Source of the DNA: Desulfotomaculum sp.
Lineage (GTDB): Bacteria > Bacillota > Desulfotomaculia > Desulfotomaculales > Nap2-2B
Direction: 5' to 3'
Length of the DNA stretch: 7,064 nt
NCBI GenBank assembly: GCA_003513005.1
Contig: DOTD01000072.1
Coordinates: 86,380-93,443 of the forward strand
Positions within the stretch are counted from its first letter, which is position 1. Each line of letters starts with the position of its first letter. The position numbers and the translations under genes are program-made. The notes below the pieces were generated by a model. The model was not told the origin of the DNA and did no database searches. It saw only the letters and a list, made by a program, of their open reading frames with translations. Below, in pieces: positions 1 through 4,732 of this stretch.

Positions 1-198
1 GGCAATGGCTCCGCCCGGAAGCGGGCCGACCGGTAATTGCTCCGTGCTTGTTTGGCCGGAAGCTTTATAATTTCTACTGCGGCCAGTTGTTGATAGAATA
101 GCGTGTATAAAAAGTATTTTTTAGAGTTATACCGGCAGGAGATAATAAAAAAGTAATGAATTAAAACTTAAAACCATTTTTTAAGAAAGTGATCATCT
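1..198. other. Non-coding leader upstream of the HAD gene, with hairpins and a possible promoter
   Basis: No convincing reading frame is seen here. A GC-rich hairpin is formed by GCCCG (13-17) and CGGGC (22-26) around a GAAG loop. It sits inside a wider pairing of GCAAT (2-6) with ATTGC (36-40). TGGCC (53-57) can pair with GGCCA (81-85). The octamer CCGGAAGC occurs twice (15-22 and 56-63). A perfect -10 hexamer TATAAT lies at 66-71 but has no good -35 at normal spacing. The stretch from about 105 to 185 is AT-rich and could hold another promoter. The left part may be the 3' end of a structured RNA or terminator cut by the window edge. I could not match it to a riboswitch class. Confidence 0.3.
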
Positions 199-987
199 AT
201 GCAAAGCTATCACAGGTCACAGAAAGCAGTATTTTTCGATATCGGTTCAACCCTTGTTGAAGGACCGGAAATATCGCCGGCGAAATATATTACGCGCCTT
301 TTGGGACTGCCGGCCGGGGAATCGTCCCGCCTGGGCCGGTTGATCATGTGCAGGGAATTTAATGGATGGGAGGAACTATGCTGTACTCTGGAAGAATACT
401 TTTGTTCCCTGACCAGCCAACAGGCGGCTGAGATAGCACTGCTTTGGGAAGGGCAGGAAACTGCGGCGTCGGAAATAAACGAAGCTACGGCAGTTGTCGC
501 CCGTTTCGCCGGGGGGGGATATCAGGTTGGTCTGGTGTCAAATATCTGGGCGCCCTACTACCGTTCATTTTTGAATGCCTGTCCTGAGATAGCCAGGATT
601 TCAGGCTGTGCAGCCTTAAGCTTTCAGGCGGGAAAGAAGAAGCCCTCTTTTGCTTTGCTGAAAAAGGGCTTGTCTGTTTTGGGAGCGGATCCGCAGCGTT
701 CTATTATGATTGGCGATACATACCTTGAAGACATCCTTCCTGCAATAGAATTGGGGCTTAAGACCGTCTGGGTGCTCTGCCGTCCGGAGCGCGAAAAAAG
801 AGCGGTTGAGCAGGTTCAAAAGGGTAACTGGCCTCCTCCGGACCTTACTGTTTCCGGGATAAATGAGCTGTTAAAAACAGATCTGGCTTTTTTTGATAGA
901 CATCATGCTGCTGAAACTAGCGCCGGCTGCAAGGATAAAAATTCATCAATAAAAGAAGGTCAATGCCTTAAGCGCCAAGTTTACTGA
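199..987 (+). CDS. HAD-superfamily hydrolase with a C-terminus supplied by a mobile element
   Basis: Predicted cytosolic haloacid-dehalogenase-fold hydrolase, probably a phosphatase of unknown substrate. Motif I is FFDIGSTL with the nucleophile Asp14. The usual second Asp (DxD, the general acid) is Gly16, seen in some HAD branches but a departure from typical phosphatases. Motif II is LVSN with Ser114, motif III is the Lys before Pro149 (Lys148), and motif IV is GDTYLED with Asp173 and Asp178. Residues about 20-105 form the helical cap. The family part ends near Phe-Phe-Asp233. Residues 234-262 are encoded by mobile element copy A (898-1021), so the tail is acquired. Without the element the frame would run on 24 codons to a TGA at 1094-1096. 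The ATG at 199 follows a weak AAGAAAG and is supported by motif I starting at residue 11. It is probably cotranscribed with the ParB-like gene at 1047. The fold is secure; the substrate is unknown. Confidence 0.85.
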   Translation: MQSYHRSQKAVFFDIGSTLVEGPEISPAKYITRLLGLPAGESSRLGRLIMCREFNGWEELCCTLEEYFCSLTSQQAAEIALLWEGQETAASEINEATAVVARFAGGGYQVGLVSNIWAPYYRSFLNACPEIARISGCAALSFQAGKKKPSFALLKKGLSVLGADPQRSIMIGDTYLEDILPAIELGLKTVWVLCRPEREKRAVEQVQKGNWPPPDLTVSGINELLKTDLAFFDRHHAAETSAGCKDKNSSIKEGQCLKRQVY

Positions 988-1021
988 GTCCGAGGCGAAC
1001 ATGAGCACGTAAGCAGTTGAC
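898..1021 (+). mobile_element. Short IS200/IS605-like non-autonomous element, copy A
   Basis: This 124-bp segment shares ends and internal blocks with 4043-4143. Both start AGACATC, both contain CTGCA then AAAAATTCATCAAT, both have CAATGCCTTAAG, and both end with GAACATGAGCACGTA, one variable base, then GCAGTTGAC. Similarity stops right after TTGAC. The left boundary follows TTGAT (893-897). Insertion 3' of a short pentamer, a subterminal hairpin and no target duplication fit IS200/IS605-type elements; from memory ISDra2 uses TTGAT and TTGAC at its two ends. The right-end hairpin seen in copy B is imperfect here: TGCCT/AAGCA and GCGC/GCAC each carry one C-A mismatch, so this copy looks older. 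The internal TCATCAAT plus following codons resemble the tail of tnpB genes, where a guide RNA scaffold overlaps the gene end; this is inference. No transposase is encoded. Confidence 0.6.
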
Positions 1022-1046
1022 TCCCTAATACAAATTATTTTAAGAG

Positions 1047-1679
1047 TTGAGGCGATCTCCAATAAAGATTTTAAAAGTAAAGCACCATACCAGTGAAGAA
1101 CTAATCAAGAAACTCCGCCAGATTACAATGCTGACCGACCCGGGGATGCATATATACAAAGATGTATATATTTCCCTGGAAAAAATAAAGACCGACTTTC
1201 TGTCGCCAGCGCAGAATTACGTGCTTACCGGTGAACTTCAAAAGGTGAGGGAATTAAAGTGGCAGCTGAAAGAGCACAAACTCGACCTGTTTGCCTTAAA
1301 CGGCTATGTGTCTCTGTATATGGACGGTTTCAAGGATCCTGTAGATCTGCTCCCGCCGGTGATTGAAGAGTCAGTCGAAAAAGACGGTTCCGTATTTAAC
1401 ATTGTCTGTGACGGAATGCACAGGGTTTTTCTCGCCCGGCTTGAGTGGATCGTGCCCCAGGTGATTTTTATCCGGGGTATCCCAAAAGACAACCCCTACT
1501 ACTCTTTTCCCGTTCCCGGCGGGTGGGAGAAGGTGTTCATTACGGAAGACCTCCCCGAGGGCATAATCAAAAAATGGCACCGGATCAGGGAATATAAATC
1601 GCTATACAGAAATTTCAACTCCGCCTTTGAGAATGTCGGCGGTCCAAGAGGACGCTTTTCAGCGAATATTTCAGGTTAA
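1047..1679 (+). CDS. Conserved hypothetical protein with ParB/sulfiredoxin-like signature
   Basis: A 210-residue protein that I cannot name. The middle reads LLPPVIEESV (101-110), then a strand ending at DGMHRVFLARLE (122-133) and PQVIFIRG (137-144). This order, a PPV segment, a short strand, a G-x-HR-x3-A helix, then a valine/isoleucine strand, resembles the ParB/sulfiredoxin fold, in which the conserved Arg region binds nucleotide. A nuclease, CTPase or nucleotide-binding role would be inference only. The C-terminus (GGPRGRF, 198-204) is also conserved-looking, and there is no signal peptide or membrane segment. The start is a TTG at 1047, the first start after an in-frame TAA (1041-1043). 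It lacks a clear Shine-Dalgarno. The IKILKVKHH segment right after it looks native, so initiation is probably near here, perhaps coupled to the upstream HAD gene before element A intervened. The HAD neighbour suggests a shared pathway. Confidence 0.7.
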   Translation: MRRSPIKILKVKHHTSEELIKKLRQITMLTDPGMHIYKDVYISLEKIKTDFLSPAQNYVLTGELQKVRELKWQLKEHKLDLFALNGYVSLYMDGFKDPVDLLPPVIEESVEKDGSVFNIVCDGMHRVFLARLEWIVPQVIFIRGIPKDNPYYSFPVPGGWEKVFITEDLPEGIIKKWHRIREYKSLYRNFNSAFENVGGPRGRFSANISG

Positions 1680-1681
1680 TA

Positions 1682-1836
1682 ATACATGGGGACGGTTCTT
1701 GTGTATTAATCAGCGGGTTTCTGGAAGAGATAGGACATCTGTTGATATTATCAAAAAGAAAAACGCAGGATGAAAAAGAAGCTAAAAAATAAGGAGCAAA
1801 TTCGTAAACAGACACACGAGAACCATCCCCTTGTGT
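1682..1836. mobile_element. 155-bp inverted-repeat MITE/REPIN-like element
   Basis: The two ends are 23-bp imperfect inverted repeats, 19 of 23 matching: 1682-1704 contains GGGGACGGTTCTTGTGT, and 1814-1836 contains ACACGAGAACCATCCCC. The interior is A-rich and has one open stretch without a start (about 1707-1788), ending in a lysine-rich run and TAA. Paired inverted copies of a short GGGGACGG-type palindrome are typical of REPINs/MITEs mobilised by REP-associated tyrosine (Y1) transposases; similar sequences recur in Clostridia genomes from general knowledge. No transposase is present here. It lies just after the ParB-like stop codon and truncates the 5' part of the reading frame ending at 1908. 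Confidence 0.6.
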
Positions 1837-1908
1837 TCCAACTGGCTAAATCTGAAATGCACCTGTTGCGGGGAGTGGAATTTACCGGAGAATAGGGTGG
1901 CTTATTAA
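1831..1908 (+). pseudogene. Remnant of a zinc-knuckle reading frame coupled to the HTH gene
   Basis: Reading from a TTG at 1831 gives about 25 residues, including KCTCCGEW (a CxxC knuckle followed by Gly) and PENRVAY, and ends with TAA at 1906-1908. That stop overlaps the ATG of the HTH gene (TAATG), a classic coupling arrangement. The upstream part runs into the arm of the 1682-1836 element and has no good start, so this is probably the 3' end of a gene disrupted by that insertion. The cysteine pair is half of a zinc-ribbon pattern. The TTG lies within the element arm and is unlikely to be a native start. Chance open frame is the alternative. Confidence 0.3.
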
Positions 1909-2141
1909 TGAGTTTGAGTGAAGTAAGAAAGAAAAAGGGTATTGCCGCTCAGAAGATGGCGGAAAGGGTGGGCATAACAACTGCCGAACTTATTCAAATC
2001 GAACAGGGCAAACGCAAACCGCGCCTTTGCATGGCGCAGATCTGGGCAAATGCCTTAAACCTTACTTTTGAGGAATTCTCGCGGCATTATTATGAAATTG
2101 CCGATCCTGCCCAGCTTGCCGACTACAAAGAAGAAGAGTAA
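1908..2141 (+). CDS. Small Cro/CI-type (XRE) helix-turn-helix regulator
   Basis: A 77-residue protein, essentially one HTH_3 domain. Residues 3-58 match the five-helix XRE pattern: LSEVRKKKGIAAQKMAERVG, then ITTAELIQIEQGKRKPRL as the recognition region, then an IWANALNLTFEEF helix. The short acidic tail ends KEEE. There is no second domain for ligand or protease response, so it could be a simple repressor or the antitoxin-like half of a pair, though no toxin is adjacent. The ATG overlaps the upstream TAA (TAATG), and a modest AGGGTGG lies about 8 bases before it. Its last codons and stop fall in the first unit of the decamer array leading into coaE, with a gap of 102 bases. It is probably cotranscribed with coaE; autoregulation is possible but no operator was identified. 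Confidence 0.8.
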   Translation: MSLSEVRKKKGIAAQKMAERVGITTAELIQIEQGKRKPRLCMAQIWANALNLTFEEFSRHYYEIADPAQLADYKEEE

Positions 2142-2240
2142 GAAGGAGCAAAAAGGAGCAAAGAGGAGCAATAAGGAGCAATAAGGAGCAAAGAGGAGTA
2201 AAAAGGAGCAAAGAGGAGTAAAAAGGAGCAAAGAGGAGTA
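2131..2240 (+). repeat. Tandem array of 11 decamers, nearly all carrying Shine-Dalgarno cores
   Basis: Eleven consecutive 10-bp units run without gaps from inside the end of the HTH gene to four bases before the coaE start codon. Unit types are AAAAGGAGCA, AAGAGGAGCA, ATAAGGAGCA and AAGAGGAGTA, plus a degenerate first unit AAGAAGAGTA that contains the HTH stop. Every unit from the second on has AAGGAG or GAGGAG. The last five alternate AAGAGGAGTA/AAAAGGAGCA, a 20-bp higher-order repeat, and two neighbouring ATAAGGAGCA units are identical; both point to recent slippage. Only the final GAGGAG (2233-2238) is well spaced, 5 bases, from the ATG at 2244. The plus strand is almost all purine. Period 10 is not a codon multiple, so this is not a coding repeat. 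Confidence 0.95.
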
Positions 2241-2243
2241 AAT

Positions 2244-2843
2244 ATGGTTATCGCAGCTTTAACGGGCAGTATCGCATCCGGAAAAAGTACTGTTGCAGGG
2301 TTTTTTAAGGAACTGGGCGCATACATAATAGACTTCGATGCGCTGGGCCACGAGTTAATGAAGCCCGGCCAGAAAACCTGGCGGAAACTTGTTGATTACT
2401 TCGGCGCCGGAATATTGAACGAGGACCAGACTATTGACAGGATAAGACTTTCCTCAATAGTTTTTGACTCCTCCATGGAATTGGGCAGACTGAACGAAAT
2501 GATCCATCCGGAAATTTTAAAAGAAAGTGAAAGAATTACAGAGGAGATATTACACGATGATCCCAGCGCCGTCATCATCAAGGACGTGCCCCTGCTTTCT
2601 GAATCCTTTGCAAAAAACATGGCAAATTATGTCATCGTAGCCTGGTCAAGCGAGGATTCGCAGATCAAGAGGCTTTCGGAAAGGGGCTTGGACGAGTTCG
2701 AGGCAAAAAAAAGGATTCAAGCACAGCCTCCCCTGAACGAGAAGCTGAAGTTTGCGGACTTTGTCATTTATACTGACCTGACAATTGAAGACACAAAAAA
2801 ACAGGTTGCCCAGGTTTTTAAAATACTCCGGAACCCGACTTAG
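2244..2843 (+). CDS. coaE: Dephospho-CoA kinase
   Basis: Phosphorylates the 3'-hydroxyl of dephospho-CoA with ATP, the last step of coenzyme A synthesis, in the cytosol. The 199 residues match the usual CoaE length. The P-loop is GSIASGKST (8-16). The motif IIDFDALGHELMKPG (28-42) corresponds to the family's IDAD...PG segment that holds the substrate-site aspartate. KDVPLLSES corresponds to the VDVPLLFE strand. The lid and C-terminal part show AKKRIQAQPPLNEKLKFADF with the family's R-x-x-x-Q and ADFVI elements. The familiar GGIASGKST is GSIASGKST here, a mild change. The ATG is fixed by the GAGGAG five bases upstream, the last of a decamer array. Transcription is probably shared with the HTH gene. 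The 3' end overlaps the convergent DUF4125 gene by 26 bases. Confidence 0.95.
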   Translation: MVIAALTGSIASGKSTVAGFFKELGAYIIDFDALGHELMKPGQKTWRKLVDYFGAGILNEDQTIDRIRLSSIVFDSSMELGRLNEMIHPEILKESERITEEILHDDPSAVIIKDVPLLSESFAKNMANYVIVAWSSEDSQIKRLSERGLDEFEAKKRIQAQPPLNEKLKFADFVIYTDLTIEDTKKQVAQVFKILRNPT

Positions 2844-3456
2844 CGCGGATCTTTTCGTTTGCTTCTTCCAATGTGCCGTAGCCGTGCATTTTAACCATAG
2901 CCAGCAGGATTACCACAGCCCCGTTGATTCCCTTTGACTTCAGCCTCAGGCAGTTTTGATAATAAAGATCCAGTGTCTTCCTGGAATAGGTAAGCAGTTC
3001 ACCCCGGATGTAGGTCTCCATTGAGGTTGACGTACTACTGTCCTGTGAACTGTATATCGGCCTGCCTCTTCCGACAATATCCGGGTATTTATTCATGGCT
3101 TCCTTCTGCCACTCAACTTCTATAGCAACTATCCTATTGACCAGCAGAATGGTTTCCCGATCCAATTCGGGCAGCAGGTGTTTTATCTCAAAGTATCTCA
3201 GAGGCAGGGTCGACTGCATCATCCGGGCGTATTTTTCGGCTAAAAGGTTTCGATTGCTGACAGCGGCTTCATCAAGATCGTTAAGGTAACTTTCCAGAGC
3301 CTCAGTCGACCAGCCGGCGAACTGGCTGGCGCGCATTATCTTAAAGGTTTTCGGATTGTCCTGGCATGATGCCCTGCCGTACATGTCCTTGACATTTTGG
3401 AACATCTCAAATTCCTTGCCGACGATCTTTAAAATTAATTCCTTTCTTTCAGCCAC
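2818..3456 (-). CDS. DUF4125 family protein
   Basis: A 212-residue protein matching my recollection of DUF4125: EFEMFQNVKDMYGRASCQDN near residues 15-34, FKIMRASQFAGWS (38-50), SYLNDLDEA (56-64) and EKYARMM (74-80). These are the family's conserved blocks in order, and the length is typical. Its biochemical role is unknown to me. No signal peptide, membrane segment or metal motif is evident; only Cys31 and Cys168 are present. Translation starts at a GTG (3454-3456), supported by AAGGGGGG (3463-3470) six bases upstream. A candidate promoter lies at 3489-3518. The end overlaps coaE by 26 bases in convergent orientation, leaving no space for a separate terminator, so the two transcripts must overlap. 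Confidence 0.85.
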   Translation of the reverse strand: MAERKELILKIVGKEFEMFQNVKDMYGRASCQDNPKTFKIMRASQFAGWSTEALESYLNDLDEAAVSNRNLLAEKYARMMQSTLPLRYFEIKHLLPELDRETILLVNRIVAIEVEWQKEAMNKYPDIVGRGRPIYSSQDSSTSTSMETYIRGELLTYSRKTLDLYYQNCLRLKSKGINGAVVILLAMVKMHGYGTLEEANEKIRAKSGSGVF

Positions 3457-3488
3457 CGGTATCCCCCCTTTTAAACGTTTATTAATTT

Positions 3489-3518
3489 ATAGTATGAATC
3501 GTTTCGTGTAAAAAGCAA
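3489..3518 (-). promoter_or_regulatory. Candidate sigma-70 type promoter for the DUF4125 gene
   Basis: On the minus strand TTGCTT (3518-3513) and TACTAT (3494-3489) are separated by 18 bases, acceptable matches to -35 and -10. They lie about 33 bases upstream of the GTG start. The region is AT-rich, so chance matches are likely. Confidence 0.4.
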
Positions 3519-3583
3519 GCCCGAAATATGAATAGTCAATTTTAATTTTTGGCTTTAAAAGAATGTTTTTTTACAGAAACAAA

Positions 3584-3607
3584 ATCACCATCTTAGGTGA
3601 TGTTTTT
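3584..3607 (+). terminator. Hairpin with T-run in the divergent intergenic region
   Basis: ATCACC (3584-3589) and GGTGAT (3596-3601) form a 6-bp stem with loop ATCTTA, followed by G and five T's. An A-run before the stem extends the pairing and gives weak symmetry on the other strand. No gene reads into it from the left on this strand, so if it ends transcripts it would act as an attenuator of the 3740 gene. A two-fold-symmetric operator is the other reading. Confidence 0.4.
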
Positions 3608-3660
3608 AGACGCTGTGATGATTTACTGATTTAATTAACTTTTAAACAAAGAGAGGGGAG

Positions 3661-3765
3661 ATGCCTGAAACGAAAAGATTAGTGACCGGTACAATTGATC
3701 GCCTACAGAGGAATTACTTTAGTAAGGGGATGAGATTTAATGGAAAAGTTTATGGAATGGTATGA
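3661..3765 (+). CDS. Possible 34-residue leader ORF
   Basis: An ATG at 3661 opens a 34-codon frame ending TGA at 3763-3765 and overlapping the start of the dehydratase fragment by 26 bases in another frame. A purine-rich GAGAGGGGAG abuts the ATG, which is too close for ideal initiation. The product is basic and resembles nothing I know. Together with the hairpin at 3584-3607 it could be a leader peptide, but chance is as likely. Confidence 0.2.
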   Translation: MPETKRLVTGTIDRLQRNYFSKGMRFNGKVYGMV

Positions 3766-4126
3766 AAACAGACATGACTATGCCCGTCAATGGAAAGAGA
3801 AAAACGGCGGCAAGGTAATCGGTTTCTTCTGTACCTATGTTCCGGAAGAAATTCTTTATGCGGCTGACATACTGCCGGTCAGGGTACTGGGAAGCCATCA
3901 ACCCCAGAATGTCACCGAGCCGCACATTTTTGGCATGTACTGCCCCTTTTGCCGGGACGTTCTGGCGCAGGGGCTGCAGGGAAGGTATGAATATTTAGGA
4001 AGCAAGGGGGAAGCAAGGGGACGTACATTTTGCTTCCTTGTTAGACATCTGACTGCAAAAAAATACAAAAATTCATCAATGAAGGAGGGCAATGCCTTAA
4101 GTGCGATTTTGAGCCTTGGAACATGA
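3740..4126 (+). pseudogene. Truncated 2-hydroxyacyl-CoA dehydratase / benzoyl-CoA reductase subunit (HgdB/BcrC-like), N-terminal piece
   Basis: The first 86 residues match the N-terminus of the HgdB/BcrC/BadD family, which are iron-sulfur subunits of 2-hydroxyacyl-CoA dehydratases and ATP-dependent benzoyl-CoA reductases. Family members usually exceed 350 residues. Seen here are KVIGFFCTYVPEEILYAADI (25-44), PVRVLG (46-51) and HIFGMYCPFCRD (62-73), with Cys31, Cys68 and Cys71, the first of the family's conserved cysteines. Homology stops exactly at Leu86 (base 3997), where a REP-like hairpin begins. Residues 87-101 come from that hairpin and 102-128 from element copy B, which supplies the TGA stop. 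The ATG has a good AAGGGGATG Shine-Dalgarno about 7 bases upstream, so the fragment may still be translated. All of the CoA-binding and remaining cluster regions are gone, so no activity is expected. Confidence 0.85.
3998..4040. repeat. REP-like hairpin with duplicated arm
   Basis: GGAAGCAA at 4009-4016 is perfectly complementary to TTGCTTCC at 4030-4037, with loop GGGGACGTACATT. A second copy of the arm lies at 3998-4005, so either can pair. The loop begins GGGGACG like the arms of the 1682-1836 element, suggesting a related REP/RAYT-type family. It starts at the exact base where dehydratase homology ends and abuts element copy B. Confidence 0.6.
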
Positions 4127-4143
4127 GCACGTAGGCAGTTGAC
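4043..4143 (+). mobile_element. Short IS200/IS605-like non-autonomous element, copy B
   Basis: This 101-bp segment is the partner of 898-1021, with the same ends (AGACATC ... CAGTTGAC) and blocks; it lacks about 15 bases near the left end and several in the middle. It follows TTGTT (4038-4042). The right end folds as TGCCT (4093-4097) with AGGCA (4133-4137), and inside it GTGC (4101-4104) with GCAC (4127-4130), with the boundary six bases beyond the hairpin. A smaller 5' hairpin, AGG/CCT around GCAATG, is shared with copy A, where AAGG/CCTT pairs around TCAATG. In the frame of the interrupted gene it encodes NSSMKEGNALSA, resembling C-terminal tails of TnpB-type proteins whose gene end overlaps a guide-RNA scaffold. 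It could be a solo right end of such an element or a PATE-like relic. No transposase is present. Confidence 0.6.
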
Positions 4144-4732
4144 CGTTGACCTCACTGATGAACATCAATTTTTAGACAAGGGAAAGGTTGTTTCCTTCTT
4201 GATGAACGACAAATGCGCAGCCGGAACAGGACGGGGCATGGAAGTTTTTGCCGATCTGATGGGCGTTTCTATTGAGGAAGTAGGAAATCGTTCCCTTCAG
4301 GTGGATGAAGAGCCCGAACCTGTCAGCAGCGCCTGCGTGGTATTCGCGAAGTCGGAAGCTGTAGGACTGCTTCGATCCGGCTGGTCGACCGAGAAAGTGC
4401 TGGCGGCGTGCTGCTCGGCAATGGCTCACAGGATCAGGTCACTATTGGAGCGCAACGGGATTGAGCCGGATCTCGGAATCACCGGTGGTATTGCCAAGAA
4501 TTCGGGTGTGGTCACCCGTCTGGAAAAAGAACTGAATATGAAATTCCTGACACCCAAACATGATACCAGGGATCTATATTCCAAGTTTGTGTTCCCACCC
4601 CGACTTGGTCCCTGCGGGAATATGCGGCATTTGCGCTGTAGAAATAGAGGGAAAAGAAGAGCTTGTCCAGGCGTGCGAAACAAAAGTGACCCCCGGTATG
4701 AATATATTTTCCAAAACAAAAAGGGTTCTTGA
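4139..4732 (+). pseudogene. C-terminal fragment of a BadF/BadG/BcrA/BcrD-type activator ATPase (HgdC-like)
   Basis: The intact protein is an ASKHA-fold ATPase with one [4Fe-4S] cluster shared across a dimer; it passes low-potential electrons to HgdB/BcrC-type enzymes. Seen here: FLMNDKCAAGTGRGMEVFAD (20-39) with cluster ligand Cys26, SSACVVFAKSEA (63-74) with Cys66, and LGITGGIAKNSGVVTRLEKE (112-131), a nucleotide-site motif. The N-terminal half (first phosphate motif, about 120 residues) is missing, cut by element copy B. The TTG counted as start is inside the element's terminal TTGAC and has no Shine-Dalgarno. Homology ends near Lys140 (about 4558), where the expected GALGAAL ending is replaced by sequence belonging to the next gene read out of frame. 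It is in the same frame as the upstream dehydratase piece, separated only by the element's TGA. Not functional as an activator. Confidence 0.85.

Noticed and set aside
1..60. Molybdenum cofactor or cobalamin riboswitch fragment
   Set aside because: The GC-rich hairpins and GGCCGACCGG are suggestive, but the segment is cut by the window edge and the defining conserved parts could not be found.
898..1021. Riboswitch or tRNA
   Set aside because: It sits at gene ends rather than in a leader, has two dispersed copies with sharp boundaries and imperfect stems, and matches no ligand-binding core I know; a mobile element explains it better.
2131..2240. CRISPR array
   Set aside because: Units are 10 bp, directly abutting, with no spacers and no cas genes.
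2123..2326. Minus-strand reading frame with repeated LLLFAP-type residues
   Set aside because: It is the reverse reading of the decamer array plus the start of coaE; period 10 makes the pattern a by-product and there is no ribosome-binding site.
4124..4126. TGA read-through or selenocysteine joining the dehydratase and activator pieces
   Set aside because: The TGA belongs to the mobile element and both proteins are missing large parts. Sharing a frame has a one-in-three chance, and no SECIS-like need is apparent.
3898..4155. Minus-strand 85-residue frame across element copy B
   Set aside because: It runs antisense through three unrelated pieces (dehydratase fragment, hairpin, element) and has no start signal or domain.
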